Assembly (NCBI GenBank): GCA_030144725.1
Contig: JASKMD010000008.1
Location: 4,591,056-4,655,055 of the forward strand
DNA: 64,000 nt
Reading direction: 5' to 3'
Origin: Haematococcus lacustris
Taxonomy: Eukaryota > Chlorophyta > Chlorophyceae > Chlamydomonadales > Haematococcaceae
A program made the translations under genes and the position numbers. Below are positions 45,993 through 64,000 of the stretch, in pieces. Each line of letters starts with the position of its first letter. Position 1 is the stretch's first letter. Below the pieces are notes generated by a model that was not told the DNA's origin, ran no database searches, and saw nothing but the letters and a program-made list of their open reading frames with translations.

Positions 45993-46820
45993 GCCATCAC
46001 AAATACTAGGAATTGTTAGTTTTGTTTGTTTGCATTATTGGATTTGTGTATATTGAGACATGTATCCTGGATTTAGACATGTACCCTGAAGTTAGAATTG
46101 TATTAACAGGCTTTGGGAGTTTCCCTGAAGTTCCTCAGAAGCAAACAGAGCAGCTGCTCGCAGAATTTACGGTGACATCCTCATGACCCACTCATGACAG
46201 TCAGCGGTGGGTTAGCCTTACTAGCCGCATAGCCGCCACCCAAACTGGCCCGCCACCTTTTACTAAACCGGACCATCTCTAGACATGGTGTCGATGTATC
46301 AGTATCAGTGCACAGTGACGTGAAAATCCATGGTCCAAGAAGGCAGGCCGCTCCGCCCTGGAGCACACCACGGCGGTTGGCGAGACTCCCTTTGTTGCTC
46401 ACGGCGCTTGCCTATGACACCGCGGGACGCCGCGTCCCGCCCAGCGCCCTTCGACTTGTGCATGGCTCGTCGGAAATGAGGCGGCCGTGGATTTGGTAGG
46501 CGGGCGCAAGCGGGTTGGTGGGCGCCCTGGCGCAGTGCACACGACGCGTGGTGAGCCATGTGCTGCCTGCCAAGGCACCAGGTACCTAGTCTATTGCCTG
46601 AGCAGGCCAGCAAGCAGGCAATCCCAGGCAACCTGCCTATCCAGGCAGGCAGACAGGCAGGCAGCACCACGATGGGCGCATGTTGATGGGCGACGGCAGG
46701 AGCAGGAGCAGCAGCAGCAGCAGCGGCAGCAGCAGCAGCGGCTACGGCGGCGGCAGCAGCAGCGGCAGAAGCAGCAGTGGCAGCAGCAGCAGCCTTGCTG
46801 CCCCTCAGTCTGCGAGTCAC
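45993..46820. other. Spacer with (CAG)n-rich block
   Basis: 46000-46480 shows no gene. 46600-46660 has CAGGCAGG units, and 46690-46800 is an impure (CAG/GCA) block that would read as poly-Ala or poly-Gln. It adjoins the donor of the minus-strand exon 46821-46987 and is probably intronic. Confidence 0.45.
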
Positions 46821-48877
46821 CTGCGGCTGGCCAGCATGTGGCCGGAGTCCCCGCATGTGCCCCACAGGCCCAGGGGGCGGGTGTCCGGCGCCTCCCTGGC
46901 TGGCCGGCCCTCCCGCAGCAGCCGCTGGCGCAGGGGGTGCACATGCCGCGTGTCCACATCCGCATAGAGGAAGGCGTCGTGATGCTCCTGCAGCCAGGGA
47001 CGAGCCAAGAGGGCAGCGGCAGGGGCGGCAGGGGCGCTGGCCAGGCAGACACAGGAACGGGCAGGCAAGGGGAGGGCCTGCGGCAATGCAGGCGGGAGGT
47101 GGGGTAGGGGCTAGGAAGGTGCAAGGAAGGTGCGGGTAGATGCTGGTGAGGGTTCAAGGAGGAGAGGGGTAGGTGGGGGCTGCACGCCTCTGGGCCAGCA
47201 CCTTGCGACAGCGTGTGGTTGCACGAGGTCTGGCGCCAGGCAGGTCTGATACGTCCAGGCTGGAGTGGCAGCGCTGCTGGGAGCTGGGCAGTAGGCTGGG
47301 GGGCTGTGGGGTTGCTGCTATGGCCTCCCCTGCATAGGCCGGCAGGGCAGGGAGGCTAAGCTAAGGAGGTGGGGTGTAGCTGGCCCTCACCCTTACTCTG
47401 CTACACCCCTGCCTGTGATGAGAGTGGTGGCATAATGATAGCGGTGGTGATGGAGGCTAGGAGGGGGTGAAAGGAGGGGAAGGGGAGAGGATGAGAAGGA
47501 GGGGAGGGGAAGAGGAAGGGAGAGGATGAGGAGAGGGGGGAGGAGGATGAGGGAGGTGAGGTGAGGTGAGGAGAGGAGGAGAGGAGGAGGAGAGGAGGAG
47601 GAGGGGAGGGGAGGTGACAGGGGGCTGTGTGGGGTGTGGGTCCTGGTGGGTGTGGCCCCTACCGCCCTACCTACATGGAGCAGTGGCCCACTCAGCCCTC
47701 AGTGAGCGCCCTCAACACCCCTCCCCCCCTGCCCCATCCCCTTGCGACCATCACGGGGAATAGGTCAATCTATGGGGCGGGTTCCTGGCCATGGGCGAGA
47801 AGGGCCTGCATGAGCTGCTGAAGGCGGCAGGGCACACCACCCGGAGGTGATTGGCAGATTGGGCCTGGCGGCCGCTGAGGCCAGCTGGGATGCGGGATGC
47901 CAGAGTGTGGTCAGAGAGGGGCCCTTGACCAGCTGCAAGTATCACCGCAAGCTGCAGAGGCCCTTACCCAGCTGCGTGTGACGCGCAGTCCAGCAGGCCC
48001 TCCCCCCAGCGTGGCTTCCGTCACCCCGCCCCTCCACCCAGCAGACCAGCCACACACAGTCACAGCCTCGGTGGCACGGGCGGGGTGACGGAAGCCACGC
48101 TGGGGGGAGGGCCTGCTGGACTGCGCGTCACACGCAGCTGGGTAAGGGGGTGGGGGGGGTCCAGGCTATCGGCATATGGAGTGGGTTGGGGTGGGGGTCC
48201 CAGGGCGGTGGTGTGGGAGAGGGGGGTGGCGCAAGGTGGCGGAGAGGGGGGTGGGGTAGGGTGGGGCGGGGGGTGCTGGTGTTGGCAAGTTGCGCAGCAA
48301 GCAGGTGAGCCCAGCTATGGATGGCCCCCAGCGAGTTGAGGTGCTGGCAGGGACCCTGAGGGGAAGGCCACCAGCTGCCACCAGCTGTGGGTCTGAGGAC
48401 AGGTGCAAAAACCCCAGGAAGGAAAGCGTGGAACCAGCTGCTCCACCCAGACCATGTGCCCTGGCGGCAAGCCAGTACGGGGCCTTGGTGTCGCACACTG
48501 CACTGCCCCAACTGGCTGCTGCTGCTGCTGCTGATGGAGAGAGGACGGCAGGCTGCTATACCCAGAAAGGCAGGCTGTAATACCGAGCCTGGCGGTCGGA
48601 CCTTGCGGTGCGGGGCCTCATGGCGTGCACGGCCCAGTGCCATGGTGAGAGCAAACTGACCCCAGGCGCCCCCCCCTCCCTCAATGTACCCAGGTGCACA
48701 CCTGAGCAGCCGCTTCTTTCTTCTTCCACATACCCTGTGCTGCCCCCTCTCAAGGCCCCACCCGCTGCTGCGGCTGCTCAGGGAGCTGCAAGGGGCCAGC
48801 TGCATGGGCAGTATGCGACCTAGGGGCCGGCCCACATCCCTCATGCGGCCAGACAGCTCAGCCAGCAGCCTCACAGC
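46821..48877 (-). CDS. Unrecognised multi-exon gene (partial model)
   Basis: Coding-like exons on the minus strand: 48734-48877 (AVRLLAELSGRMRDVGRPLG..GLERGQHR, 48 codons, phase 0, AGG|GTATGT donor); 48602-48655 (FALTMALGRARHEAPHRK, 18 codons, phase 0); an exon beginning 48355 (GPCQHLNSLGAIHSWAHLLA); and 46821-46987 (EHHDAFLYADVDTRHVHPLR..CGDSGHMLASRR, CGCAG|GTGACT donor). An exon around 48380-48500 is likely, but its frame is ambiguous because all three frames are open. No family was recognised. Both gene ends are unknown. Confidence 0.45.
47100..47960. other. Purine-rich intronic sequence
   Basis: 47440-47640 is almost pure GA/GGA on the plus strand, and no exon is visible. It probably belongs to the large intron between exons 46821-46987 and those above 48.2 kb. 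Confidence 0.45.
47961..48148. repeat. Perfect 71-bp inverted repeat with 46-bp spacer
   Basis: Left arm 47961-48031 (CCCTTACCCAGCTGCGTGTG...) is the exact reverse complement of right arm 48078-48148. The spacer is 48032-48077. No mismatch was found by eye. It lies in intronic sequence of the minus-strand gene. Confidence 0.95.
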
Positions 48878-49074
48878 CTGACCCAGACCCCTGACCCCAC
48901 CCAGCCTGCTGCGGTGGGCAAGGGCAAGGCGGCTGCTGCTTCCCCCCACCCGCACAGCCAGGCAGGTGGACATGAGCCATGCACTGAACCCGCAGCATTA
49001 GTAGTTCAGGGACATTGGTAGGGGCGGCAGCTTGGGTAGGGACCTACCTCCTGGTGTGGCGCTGGCCACGGGGT

Positions 49075-49230
49075 AGGGCTGGTTTGGGTTGACGGGGTCC
49101 TAACCCTGACCTGCTAACCCCTTGACCCCGGGGGTTAGGCTGGGTCAGGGGGTTAGGCTGGGCCAGGGGGTTACGCCTACCAGCCCTTACCCTGCCCCTA
49201 ACCCTGCCCCTAACCTTCACGGGGTTAGGG
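49075..49230. repeat. Imperfect GGGTTAGG / CCTAACCC cluster
   Basis: Contains both orientations of telomere-like hexamers and heptamers (CTAACCCTGAC, GGGTTAGGCTGGG, CCCTAACCCTGCC, GGGGTTAGGG), irregularly spaced. Confidence 0.6.
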
Positions 49231-49485
49231 CTGCCAGGCTGTGAGCGCTAGGCACCAGAGCATGAGAGCCTCACGGGCTGTGGTGGGAGGGGAGGCGAGG
49301 GAGCAGCAAGCAACAGGCTAGAAGAGCCTCCCAAACAGGTCCCACTAGCACCTGCCTGCCTTGCCCTGCCACACCACTGCCTTGGGCTGCGCAACAGGTA
49401 GGCTACCGCCCCAAACATCACCACAGCCTCAACACTGAGCAGGTGCCCAGGCAGGTGGGGCCAGGTGGCTGGCAAACTGGCTGGC

Positions 49486-49745
49486 TGACCAAGGCCAGGC
49501 AGCGGCTGCACCAGGCTGCAGAGTACCGACCGGGTTAGGCCGGGCCCACAACAATGCAGTAGTTGGGCCTTTCAAGCGTCAACCTCCTAGTTTTGATGCG
49601 AGCCCAGTGGTCTCAGGAGGGAGCGTGCCACTGGTGTGGGGTTTGTGGTCATCAAGGGTGCAACAGAGGACGCTACAGTTGAGTTGTAGCTGAGTGAGAT
49701 TGCACACAGACAACACCCTGTATCACGTTGAATAGGGTTGTTGAG
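49486..49745 (+). mobile_element. 3' end of the Fanzor-like element (copy 1 of 3)
   Basis: Reads LTKARQRLHQAAEYRPG, the last residues of the protein, then about 180 bp of 3' flank. That flank shares blocks with 51.5-51.74 and 54.4-54.68 kb, including CCAGTGGT, GTGCCACTGGTGTGGGGTTT, TCATCAAGGGTGC and GTAGCTGAGTGAGAT. Confidence 0.65.
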
Positions 49746-51176
49746 CTGCAATGGGGCTGGAGGGGCTAGAGGGCTGGAGGGGCTAGAGGGCTGGAGGGGC
49801 TGTGGTGTCGGGCTTCGATGGCGAGTTCAATCCCAGCGGCTTTACGTCCTATCTGCCCTTGCTTGCATGGGTGGCACATGGGGGGTGGCATGAGCCTAAT
49901 CTGGACATGCATGAGGTTGCCTGCACAGAACCTGGGCCCCCTGCCATGTGGCAGACACACCTGCTGTGAGGGGTGAGGAGGCCGCATGCCACAGGCATCA
50001 CACATAGGTCTCAGGCAGGCAGGCAGACAGGCAGGCAGAGGCAGTGCAGCATGCGTTAGGGTCAGGAGGGTGAGCAGTCACCTGGAGGGGTTGGGGCTGG
50101 CCAGTGGTAGCAGGGCTGCAAGGGGTTGGTGTTGCGTGGAGGGTGGGGGGCGTCCAGTGGGGTGTGCTTGGCGCTAGCTGCCGCTGCTGGCTGCACCGGG
50201 GAGCTTGAGGGGGAGGGGCGGGTGGGGAGGGGAGGCAAGATGAGCTGCACAGCAGGCAGGGCCAGAAGGTGGTCTGGCCTTAATGGTTGGAGCTGACTCA
50301 TATGTATGACTACTCTTGACATCAAGGCATGGAGGCGACCGGGAGCAGTGGGGGTGGGAGGCAAGGCTGAGGAGGAGGTGGGAGGAGGTGGGAAGGTGAT
50401 AGGATAGGGGGGGAGGTGGGAGGGTGAGAGGCGGTGACAGGGAGCTGCACAGGGTGAGGGGCCTGGGGCAGGCCTGCCCAGTCCATGGGGTCAGCCCACG
50501 CACAGTAAGGCCAGGAAAGCAGCTCGGCGCAGCGCAGGGTATGTCGGCAACACTAAACTTGTCAGGCCACTGTCGAGGGAGCGAATCAGATGCTGGCACA
50601 GGCCTGATGGGGTCAGGTTTGTGGTAACTGGGGCTTGGCTGGGTCCATTCTGCTTTGTGGCGCCGCGGACTGCTGCGGTGGTCTGGGCTGGACAATGAGC
50701 TGATGAATCTGTAGTCCTCGTTAAAACTGCAATCAAGGTACATAATAGCTCTGTAGCTTTCCGGGCCAAGTCCCACATTTTGCAATAGGCATTCAGACCG
50801 GGGTGCGAATGTGTCATGCGAAAGTAGTACATGGCCCTCGACATGTACAATAGCGGCGACGAGCAGTGATATCTATGCGGTGTATAGCACTGAACTCGAT
50901 AGAAAGCAATAGAAAGCCTGTTTTTCACCTGTCGTGAACCAAAGCGCGGCCTGCGGGAGGTAGCGAGCTCGGGTCCAGACGTGCTGACGGAGTCATCAAC
51001 GCAGGCATGTCAGGAGAAACCAGAGTTCTGTTTGTTTTATCGACATTTGCTTGCTACTCGACTACTTGTAGAAGGAGCATGCTAGATGCGAGCAGGCTCA
51101 GCCAAAACTGACTTTTGTGTACTCTCCTTTCTCGAAGTCCAGAATAGAAGTCTGGTGTATTGGACCTCACTTTCGT
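49746..51176. other. No gene recognised
   Basis: Holds a short tandem duplication GGCTGGAGGGGCTAGAG (49755-49800) and assorted spacer. A minus-strand open stretch near 50.5-50.9 kb gave no recognisable domain. Confidence 0.4.
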
Positions 51177-51745
51177 CTCACTTTGCCTAACCCCCCTCCC
51201 CCAGCCCAGGGCTCTCCTACTCAGGAGGCATCCACTCCACCTGCCCAGGAGCCACCCCCTCCCCCTGCCGAGGACCAGCCTCCCCTTGCTGCACCTGGCC
51301 CAGTGCCACGACCCCAGGCCCCCCCATGGGGCAGGTGGCTAGACCGGGACACCAACCCCTGCCTCAACTTCCAGCGCATCGGGGAGAGCATGCAGCGCCC
51401 CCTGGAGCTGTGCAGCTGTGAGGGCTTGGAAGCTCTCCCCCCCGTTGGCAAGGAGTATCAGCAGGGCTACAAGCGGGTCAATGACCTGCTGCCCAAGGCA
51501 AGGCAGAGGCTGCAGAGTACCGCAGGGGTATTGATGGCCGGGCCCGCAACAACGCATAAGGCCTAGTAGTTTTACACAGGCTGTTAGCCTTACAAGGCTA
51601 TAAGCTGTTAGTTTCGGTGAGGTGCCCAGTGGTTTGTTGGGAAAGTGCCACCGGTGTGGGGTTTGTAGTCACCAAGGGTGCGACCGAGGATGCTTCAACT
51701 GAATTGGAGTAGCTGAGTGAGACAACCCACAGTCAAACATGTTGT
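51177..51745 (+). pseudogene. C-terminal fragment of Fanzor-like nuclease with RuvC-III motif, plus 3' tail
   Basis: The open frame ending at 51566 reads a Pro/Ala-rich linker, then GRWLDRDTNPCLNFQRIGES and RPLELCSCEGLEALPPVGKE, ending with YKRVNDLLPKARQRLQ. The W-L-D-R-D-x-N-x-x-x-N core is the RuvC-III / C-terminal motif of TnpB and Fanzor (DRDxNAAxNI), here with Ala-Ala replaced by Pro-Cys but the catalytic-type Asp and the Asn kept. After the stop comes the same tail as in the 49.5 and 54.4 kb copies (51567-51745). The copy starts abruptly at about 51.18 kb, so RuvC-I and RuvC-II are absent. Confidence 0.6.
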
Positions 51746-52101
51746 TCCTGGTAAAAGGAGTTTTGTTTGTCTGCAATGGCGGCTGCTGGAACTCCAATAT
51801 CCCACTCCACCATGCAGCGTTGAATACTGGCCCATGGGTTGGCATTGCGAGCGGGGGCCATCGCCATGAGTACTGCAAGGGTGCCTCACATGCGGGTTGT
51901 GGGCGATCAACCATTATGTGGGTCACAGGCTGCACAACAAAGCCTGCATGGGGTTTCCTCCATGCAGTGATGTGTTCCGTTGTAAAGCGTGACATGCAGC
52001 TCAATGCCTGGCCCAGTTTGTACACATGGCCAAGACGTCCTCCCGCCTCTAACCAGGCCTTGGCACTCGCACAACGCCCAACACAGCTTCTGCGGGTCGC
52101 C

Positions 52102-53919
52102 TCACTCCGCTTCACTGGGCTTTGGGCCTGCCGCGGCCGCACTTGCTGCCCGAGCCGCCTCACGCTCTGCTGCTGCTCGTGCATGCTCCGCCATGATTGA
52201 ATCAAAAGCTGCAGATTTGCCAAGTAGCACCTCGATCTTTGGTTTCTGCACGTGGTGCATGCAGCAAGCAGCAGCACACGCATCTTGGCGGCCAGGGGTG
52301 ACTGATGTTGGGAGCATGCCATGCAGCCATGTGCTCGTGAAGCCATTGGCAGCACATGGGCAGCTAAATGGAGGATTCCTGGAGGATAATTCCTGGCTAG
52401 ACATTTCACTGACTGCTTGCCCTAAAATACTGCATAGCGCTGAGTTGTGTGTCATGTTGCATGGTGTTGTTGGGGCTACTTTCCTGTACGTTGCATGGCA
52501 GTGTGTTGTATTGCTAAGGAAGCGCTGGCCGCACCACTAGCTGAGGGGGGCTGCCTGGCGATGCGGTTACGGAGTGGGGTGGTGTGATGATGTGTGTGAC
52601 GCACCGGTCACATTATCTTTCCAGTGTGGCTGCCTGGCCTGCAAGCACTGCTAGCTGGGCATTTGCCACTCACATGAGCTGTTCGCTCTTTGCCTTCGTC
52701 ATTGAACAGCTCCAGGCTGGTGGCCAGCTCTGCATGAGCCATGCACAGTCAAGCAATGACTTGCACTGCTGTCCATGCAGCATGCTATGATGCTATCATG
52801 CTATCGACATCCCGTGGCTGCCACTCCAGACCTGCCACATCGGCGGCCACCATCACCATCTTGGCAGATGCAGCCATGCTGTGCAGGTCATCAGCTGTGC
52901 AGGTGCTGACGTTGCAGTTCCAGAGGGGGGAGAGCAGCCATGCAAGCCAGAGGGGGGAAGCCATGGAGGAGCCTGGAGGGAGGACACAGGGGCGCACCCC
53001 GTGCGCCCCACCGCACCATGCACTGCAGCCCCTGAGCCACACCCCACGTTCAACATGTTGGGCGCACAGAGTGCATCAGTGAGGCAGCATGATGCGTGGG
53101 CACAAGTGACAGGGGAGGGCTGGGGCTGAGCTGTGGCACCAAAGGGTCGGCTGGCTGTTAGCGGCGGTTGTGTTGAGCCGCTGCCCTGTCGGCCCGCCAC
53201 TCACTGCGCTCCTCCACAAGGTTGTCCTTCTTGAGTAGCTCCGTCACGGTCACCACGGTTGCGATGGCTGCAACACGCGCACAGCCCATACCAGGGACAT
53301 GAGCACAGGGGCTGCAGAGTCACCAACGCCTGTTAAATTATGACCACAGTCTTCCTGTAACATTGTCATGGTGGTGGGTGATGATGATGGTGATGATCTT
53401 GATAACCGCAATGGCCATGATAAGAAACGATGGTGATGGTGGGAGGCGCATGCACTGCTTGCGTGTGCTTGCATCCAGTAATGAGGCAGTGCTGCCCTGA
53501 CTGAGTCCCTGGGGGGCTTACCATAGCCCAGGGCTGACAACTGGATCTCTCCATGCTCGGCTAACAACTTCTGCAAAGCATAAGCGCTTCACACATGTTG
53601 GATGGGTCACAGTACATGCTCTAGTACAGTGCTTGCATGCTCTTGCTTCCTTCCTCTGCTGCCATATCACACAGCGCCGTCAATGACAGCGCATGCCATG
53701 AGCTGTGTGCCGCAATTGCAGCTGCAGTTGCTGCTGCTGCTGCTCTAGATTGTGTTATCGACCTTGCCCTGGCTGACATAGGAAAACAGGGGCTTCTTGT
53801 TGGAGACTTGGATTCTGCAGGCAGGTTCGGTGATTTGTGACCAGTGCCGTTGTCATGCCAATGGCATTGATCTGGCAGTACACTGACCTCCCTGGGTGCC
53901 TAGGCGTCTCAGTGGCCAT
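52102..53919 (-). CDS. Alba-family DNA/RNA-binding protein
   Basis: Complete six-exon gene, 396 nt coding, 131 residues. Exons: 53888-53919, 53763-53814, 53522-53570, 53205-53267, 52674-52729, 52102-52245; all phases agree (2, 0, 1, 1, 0). Key segments: RIQVSNKKPLFSYVSQGKKL; AEHGEIQLSALGYAIATVVT; VTELLKKDNLVEERKLATSL; KPKIEVLLGKSAAFDSIMAE; then an Ala/Glu-rich tail ending PSEAE. These match the plant/algal single-domain Alba fold (I-x-VS-N-x-K-P-x-x-x-Y; LSALG-x-AIATVVT; K-I-E-(I/V)-x-LGKS) in order and spacing, and the length is normal for the family. Alba proteins bind RNA and DNA in cytoplasm and nucleus. The start ATG lies 20-30 bp downstream of TATATATTTGG, implying a very short 5' UTR if that box is used. 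Confidence 0.88.
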
Positions 53920-53937
53920 CGCGACGTGCGGCGCGAC

Positions 53938-53949
53938 CAAATATATACG
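53938..53949 (-). promoter_or_regulatory. TATA-like box upstream of the Alba gene
   Basis: Minus-strand TATATATTTGG about 20-30 bp before the Alba ATG. It is the only clear TATA-like element close to a start codon in the window. Such short spacing would leave almost no 5' UTR, so it may be fortuitous. Confidence 0.35.
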
Positions 53950-54409
53950 GACGGGGTTGTGTTGGCGCTTCGGGAACGAGCAAGAGCAGGATGGATACAG
54001 GAGCTGTTACAGCGTGTGCCGGATCAGAGCGCCGCGAGCAATTTCTGGGCATGCGCCATGCAAGGAGAAGTACAGCAGGTGCCAAACCTCGGGCTGGCGT
54101 TGGCGCCCCTGGCATGCCATGACACATGGCCTGACAGCTGAGCATCCAGCGTGCGGACTACCAGCAATGTATACCAGCCACATGGGCTTGTGTGACATGG
54201 AGGGGCCCGCACGATGAATCCCAGGCCATGAGTCACAGCATCAGGCTGTATGTCTTAGTGCATGCAAAGCAACCTATCAGCGAACAATTGAAGCGGTGCA
54301 AACCATCACCAATCTGGTGTCGTGGTCTCAACACTGTCATCCAAACCAAGACAGCTGAGCAAAATGGATGATGCTGCAGCCAAGTAAGTATCTGCTTCTT
54401 GCGGACTGG
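53950..54409. other. No gene recognised
   Basis: Upstream spacer of the Alba gene. Open stretches on both strands lack recognisable domains. Confidence 0.4.
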
Positions 54410-54690
54410 ATCGAACACAGGCTGCAGAGTACCGGCGGAGCATTGATGGCCGGGCCCACAACCACCCATAAGGCCTAGTAGTTTGAACAGGCTGCCAGCC
54501 TCATAAGTATCAAGCTATTAGTTTTGATGAGGTGCTCAGTAATCTTTAGAGGGAACGTGCCATCGATGTGCCATTGTCATCAAAGGTGCGACCAATGGCG
54601 CTATAGTGATGAAGCTGTAGCTGAGTGAGATCACCCACAAGCAACACCTTGTTCCATGTTTGACTAGGTGGTTGAGCTGTCCAACAAACA
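54410..54690 (+). mobile_element. 3' end of the Fanzor-like element (copy 3 of 3)
   Basis: Reads QAAEYRRSIDGRAHNHP-stop, then the shared tail (GGCCTAGTAG, GTTTTGATGAGGTGC, GAACGTGCCATCGATGTG, GTCATCAAAGGTGCGACC, GTAGCTGAGTGAGATCACCC). More diverged than the other two copies. Confidence 0.65.
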
Positions 54691-55113
54691 CTGCAACATT
54701 TGTGAATTTGCAACATTGTGCAATACAGGCTGCTGCTCCTGGGCCCCTGGGCGGGCCATCCCACAGCCAATGCGAAGCCGAGCACGCAGCACCTCCCGAT
54801 CAGCCACACCTGCATGAGCTCAGGAATGACACAGCACCAGACCTGCATGGTCTTTCAGCCCAGCGAGCAGCACAGGTCACACAGGGGCGCTGCTTGGGGT
54901 TTGCCTGCTCCACCAAGCTCAGCTCAGCTCATGAACCTGGCCAGGTTGGGCCACCTCCCGCTAAGAGCAGACATTGCAAGCTCTAGGGTGCCGCCTGGGG
55001 GATGAGGGCGAGTAGGGGGATGAAGGGATGGGGATGGGGATGAAGGGAAGAGTAGGGAGGGGGATGAAGGGAGGGAGATGAAGGGAAGACTGTTGGCTCT
55101 GTTGCGCACCACT
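54691..55113. other. Spacer; purine-rich patch
   Basis: 55000-55090 is GGGATGAAGGGA-type repeat. No gene. Confidence 0.4.
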
Positions 55114-63340
<8,227 letters not shown>

Positions 63341-63434
63341 CTGCGCCTCAGGCAAGCACACCAGGCATGACAGACCAAGGCACATGGCTGATGGTGGGTT
63401 TGAAGGACGAGGGCCGTGATTGAGCATGAAGCCC

Positions 63435-63725
63435 CGAGGAGGTCAGGTTGAGGACCGCTTGTTGCGGTGAGCCTGGAGCCAGCCTTTCAGGTGGCAGTGC
63501 GGGGCCTCATGTAGTGCCCCTGGATGAACCAGGCCACCCCTGGGGACCCTGGCAGATGGTTGGACAGCCCTCGACCTTCAGCGGGCAGAAGAGGCCACAT
63601 GGCGCACAGTGGAGCTGTGCTGGTGGCCACACCAGGCAAAGGCACCGGCCCTAGGCAAGGAGTACCCTGGCCTGGGCTTCAAAACCCTGCGAGACTGAGC
63701 GCCCAGCAGCCTGTAGCACAGTGAT
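63435..63725 (+). mobile_element. Fanzor-like element remnant (C-terminal)
   Basis: Reads, across frame breaks, a segment like GGQVEDRLLR-stop-AWSQPF, then VRGLM-stop-CP, then ALDLQRAEEATWRTVELCWW and KAPALGKEYPGLGFKTLRD-stop. Order and spacing match the family's region from the zinc-loop to the C-terminus, but the D-R-D-x-N core has decayed. It lies in opposite orientation to the surrounding minus-strand gene. Confidence 0.5.
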
Positions 63726-64000
63726 GTGTGCACTAGGCACTGTCCAAGCTGTTGCTTACATACAAGCATGTGTTTCATGCCAGATTCTATTACCCCACCT
63801 TTGCAAGGGGTTGAGGGCAGGGAACTAGGAATTGGCCAGGACAACAAACCCAGATTTCAGATAACGCAGCCATGAAGCAGCTGCCGTGCCACCACCAGCA
63901 TGCAGCCCCTTCTAAGGGTCAAGCAACAGCTCAAGCGCACAGTTCAACACTGCCAAGGCGGTGGCCTCCTAACTGAGGAAGGTGTAGGGCTAGCAGTAGT
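63726..64000. other. No gene recognised
   Basis: Unremarkable sequence to the right edge. Confidence 0.4.

Noticed and set aside
48540..48660. Another Fanzor fragment (VRGLMACT on the plus strand)
   Set aside because: Only a few residues match, and the stretch is better explained as the minus-strand exon 48602-48655.

Overview
The window looks like nuclear DNA of a green alga of the Volvocales. Evidence: very GC-rich sequence with C/G homopolymers, many (CAG)n, (CAGG)n and (TCAG)n tracts, small GT-AG introns, a secreted proline-rich wall-type protein, and decayed transposon proteins of a type I associate with Haematococcus lacustris. The species call is inference from memory of that protein family. 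No bacterial, viral or organellar gene set is visible, and most long open frames are by-products of low-complexity GC-rich DNA.

Layout. (1) 1-17581, minus: one very large multi-exon gene that runs off the left edge. It has a short acidic start, a hydrophobic (possibly XK-like) part, a leucine-rich-repeat block whose exon phases join, then a very long Gln/Pro/Ser/Ala/Gly-rich tail. Its introns hold a tRNA-derived SINE and pure (GGTTC)n and (TCAG)n arrays. (2) 17582-18424: shared divergent promoter region. (3) 18425-32556, plus: a secreted hydroxyproline-rich-type glycoprotein gene with 69 copies of a 46/50-codon repeat at 21.5-31.3 kb. (4) 32.6-36 kb: decayed copies of an RNA-guided-nuclease-like (Fanzor/TnpB-type) transposon protein. 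(5) 36158-37425, plus: OXS3-like gene. (6) 38861-39672: tandem pair of large palindromes whose stems co-vary. (7) 40130-41353, minus: fully phased three-exon gene for a 216-residue secreted, N-glycosylatable protein. (8) 42.4-46 kb: degenerate coiled-coil transposon gene, a 450-bp hAT-type MITE with perfect 8-bp target-site duplication, and an N-terminal Fanzor-like open frame. (9) 46.8-48.9 kb, minus: exons of an unrecognised gene, with a perfect 71-bp inverted repeat in an intron. (10) 49.5-54.7 kb: three copies of the 3' end of the Fanzor-like element, surrounding a complete six-exon Alba gene (52102-53919, minus, 131 residues). (11) 55.1-63.3 kb, minus: a multi-exon gene with EF-hand-like helical modules of the sort found in algal cilia-associated proteins, cut by (CAGG)n arrays. 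(12) 63.4-63.7 kb: another Fanzor-like remnant.

The genes do not form an operon or pathway. The main themes are cell-surface proteins (giant repeat glycoprotein, small secreted glycoprotein, membrane/LRR protein), one nucleic-acid-binding housekeeping gene (Alba), one stress-type gene (OXS3-like), and debris of a proliferated Fanzor-type element. Splice junctions were derived by hand from GT-AG sites and reading-phase agreement. Where phases did not join, this is stated.
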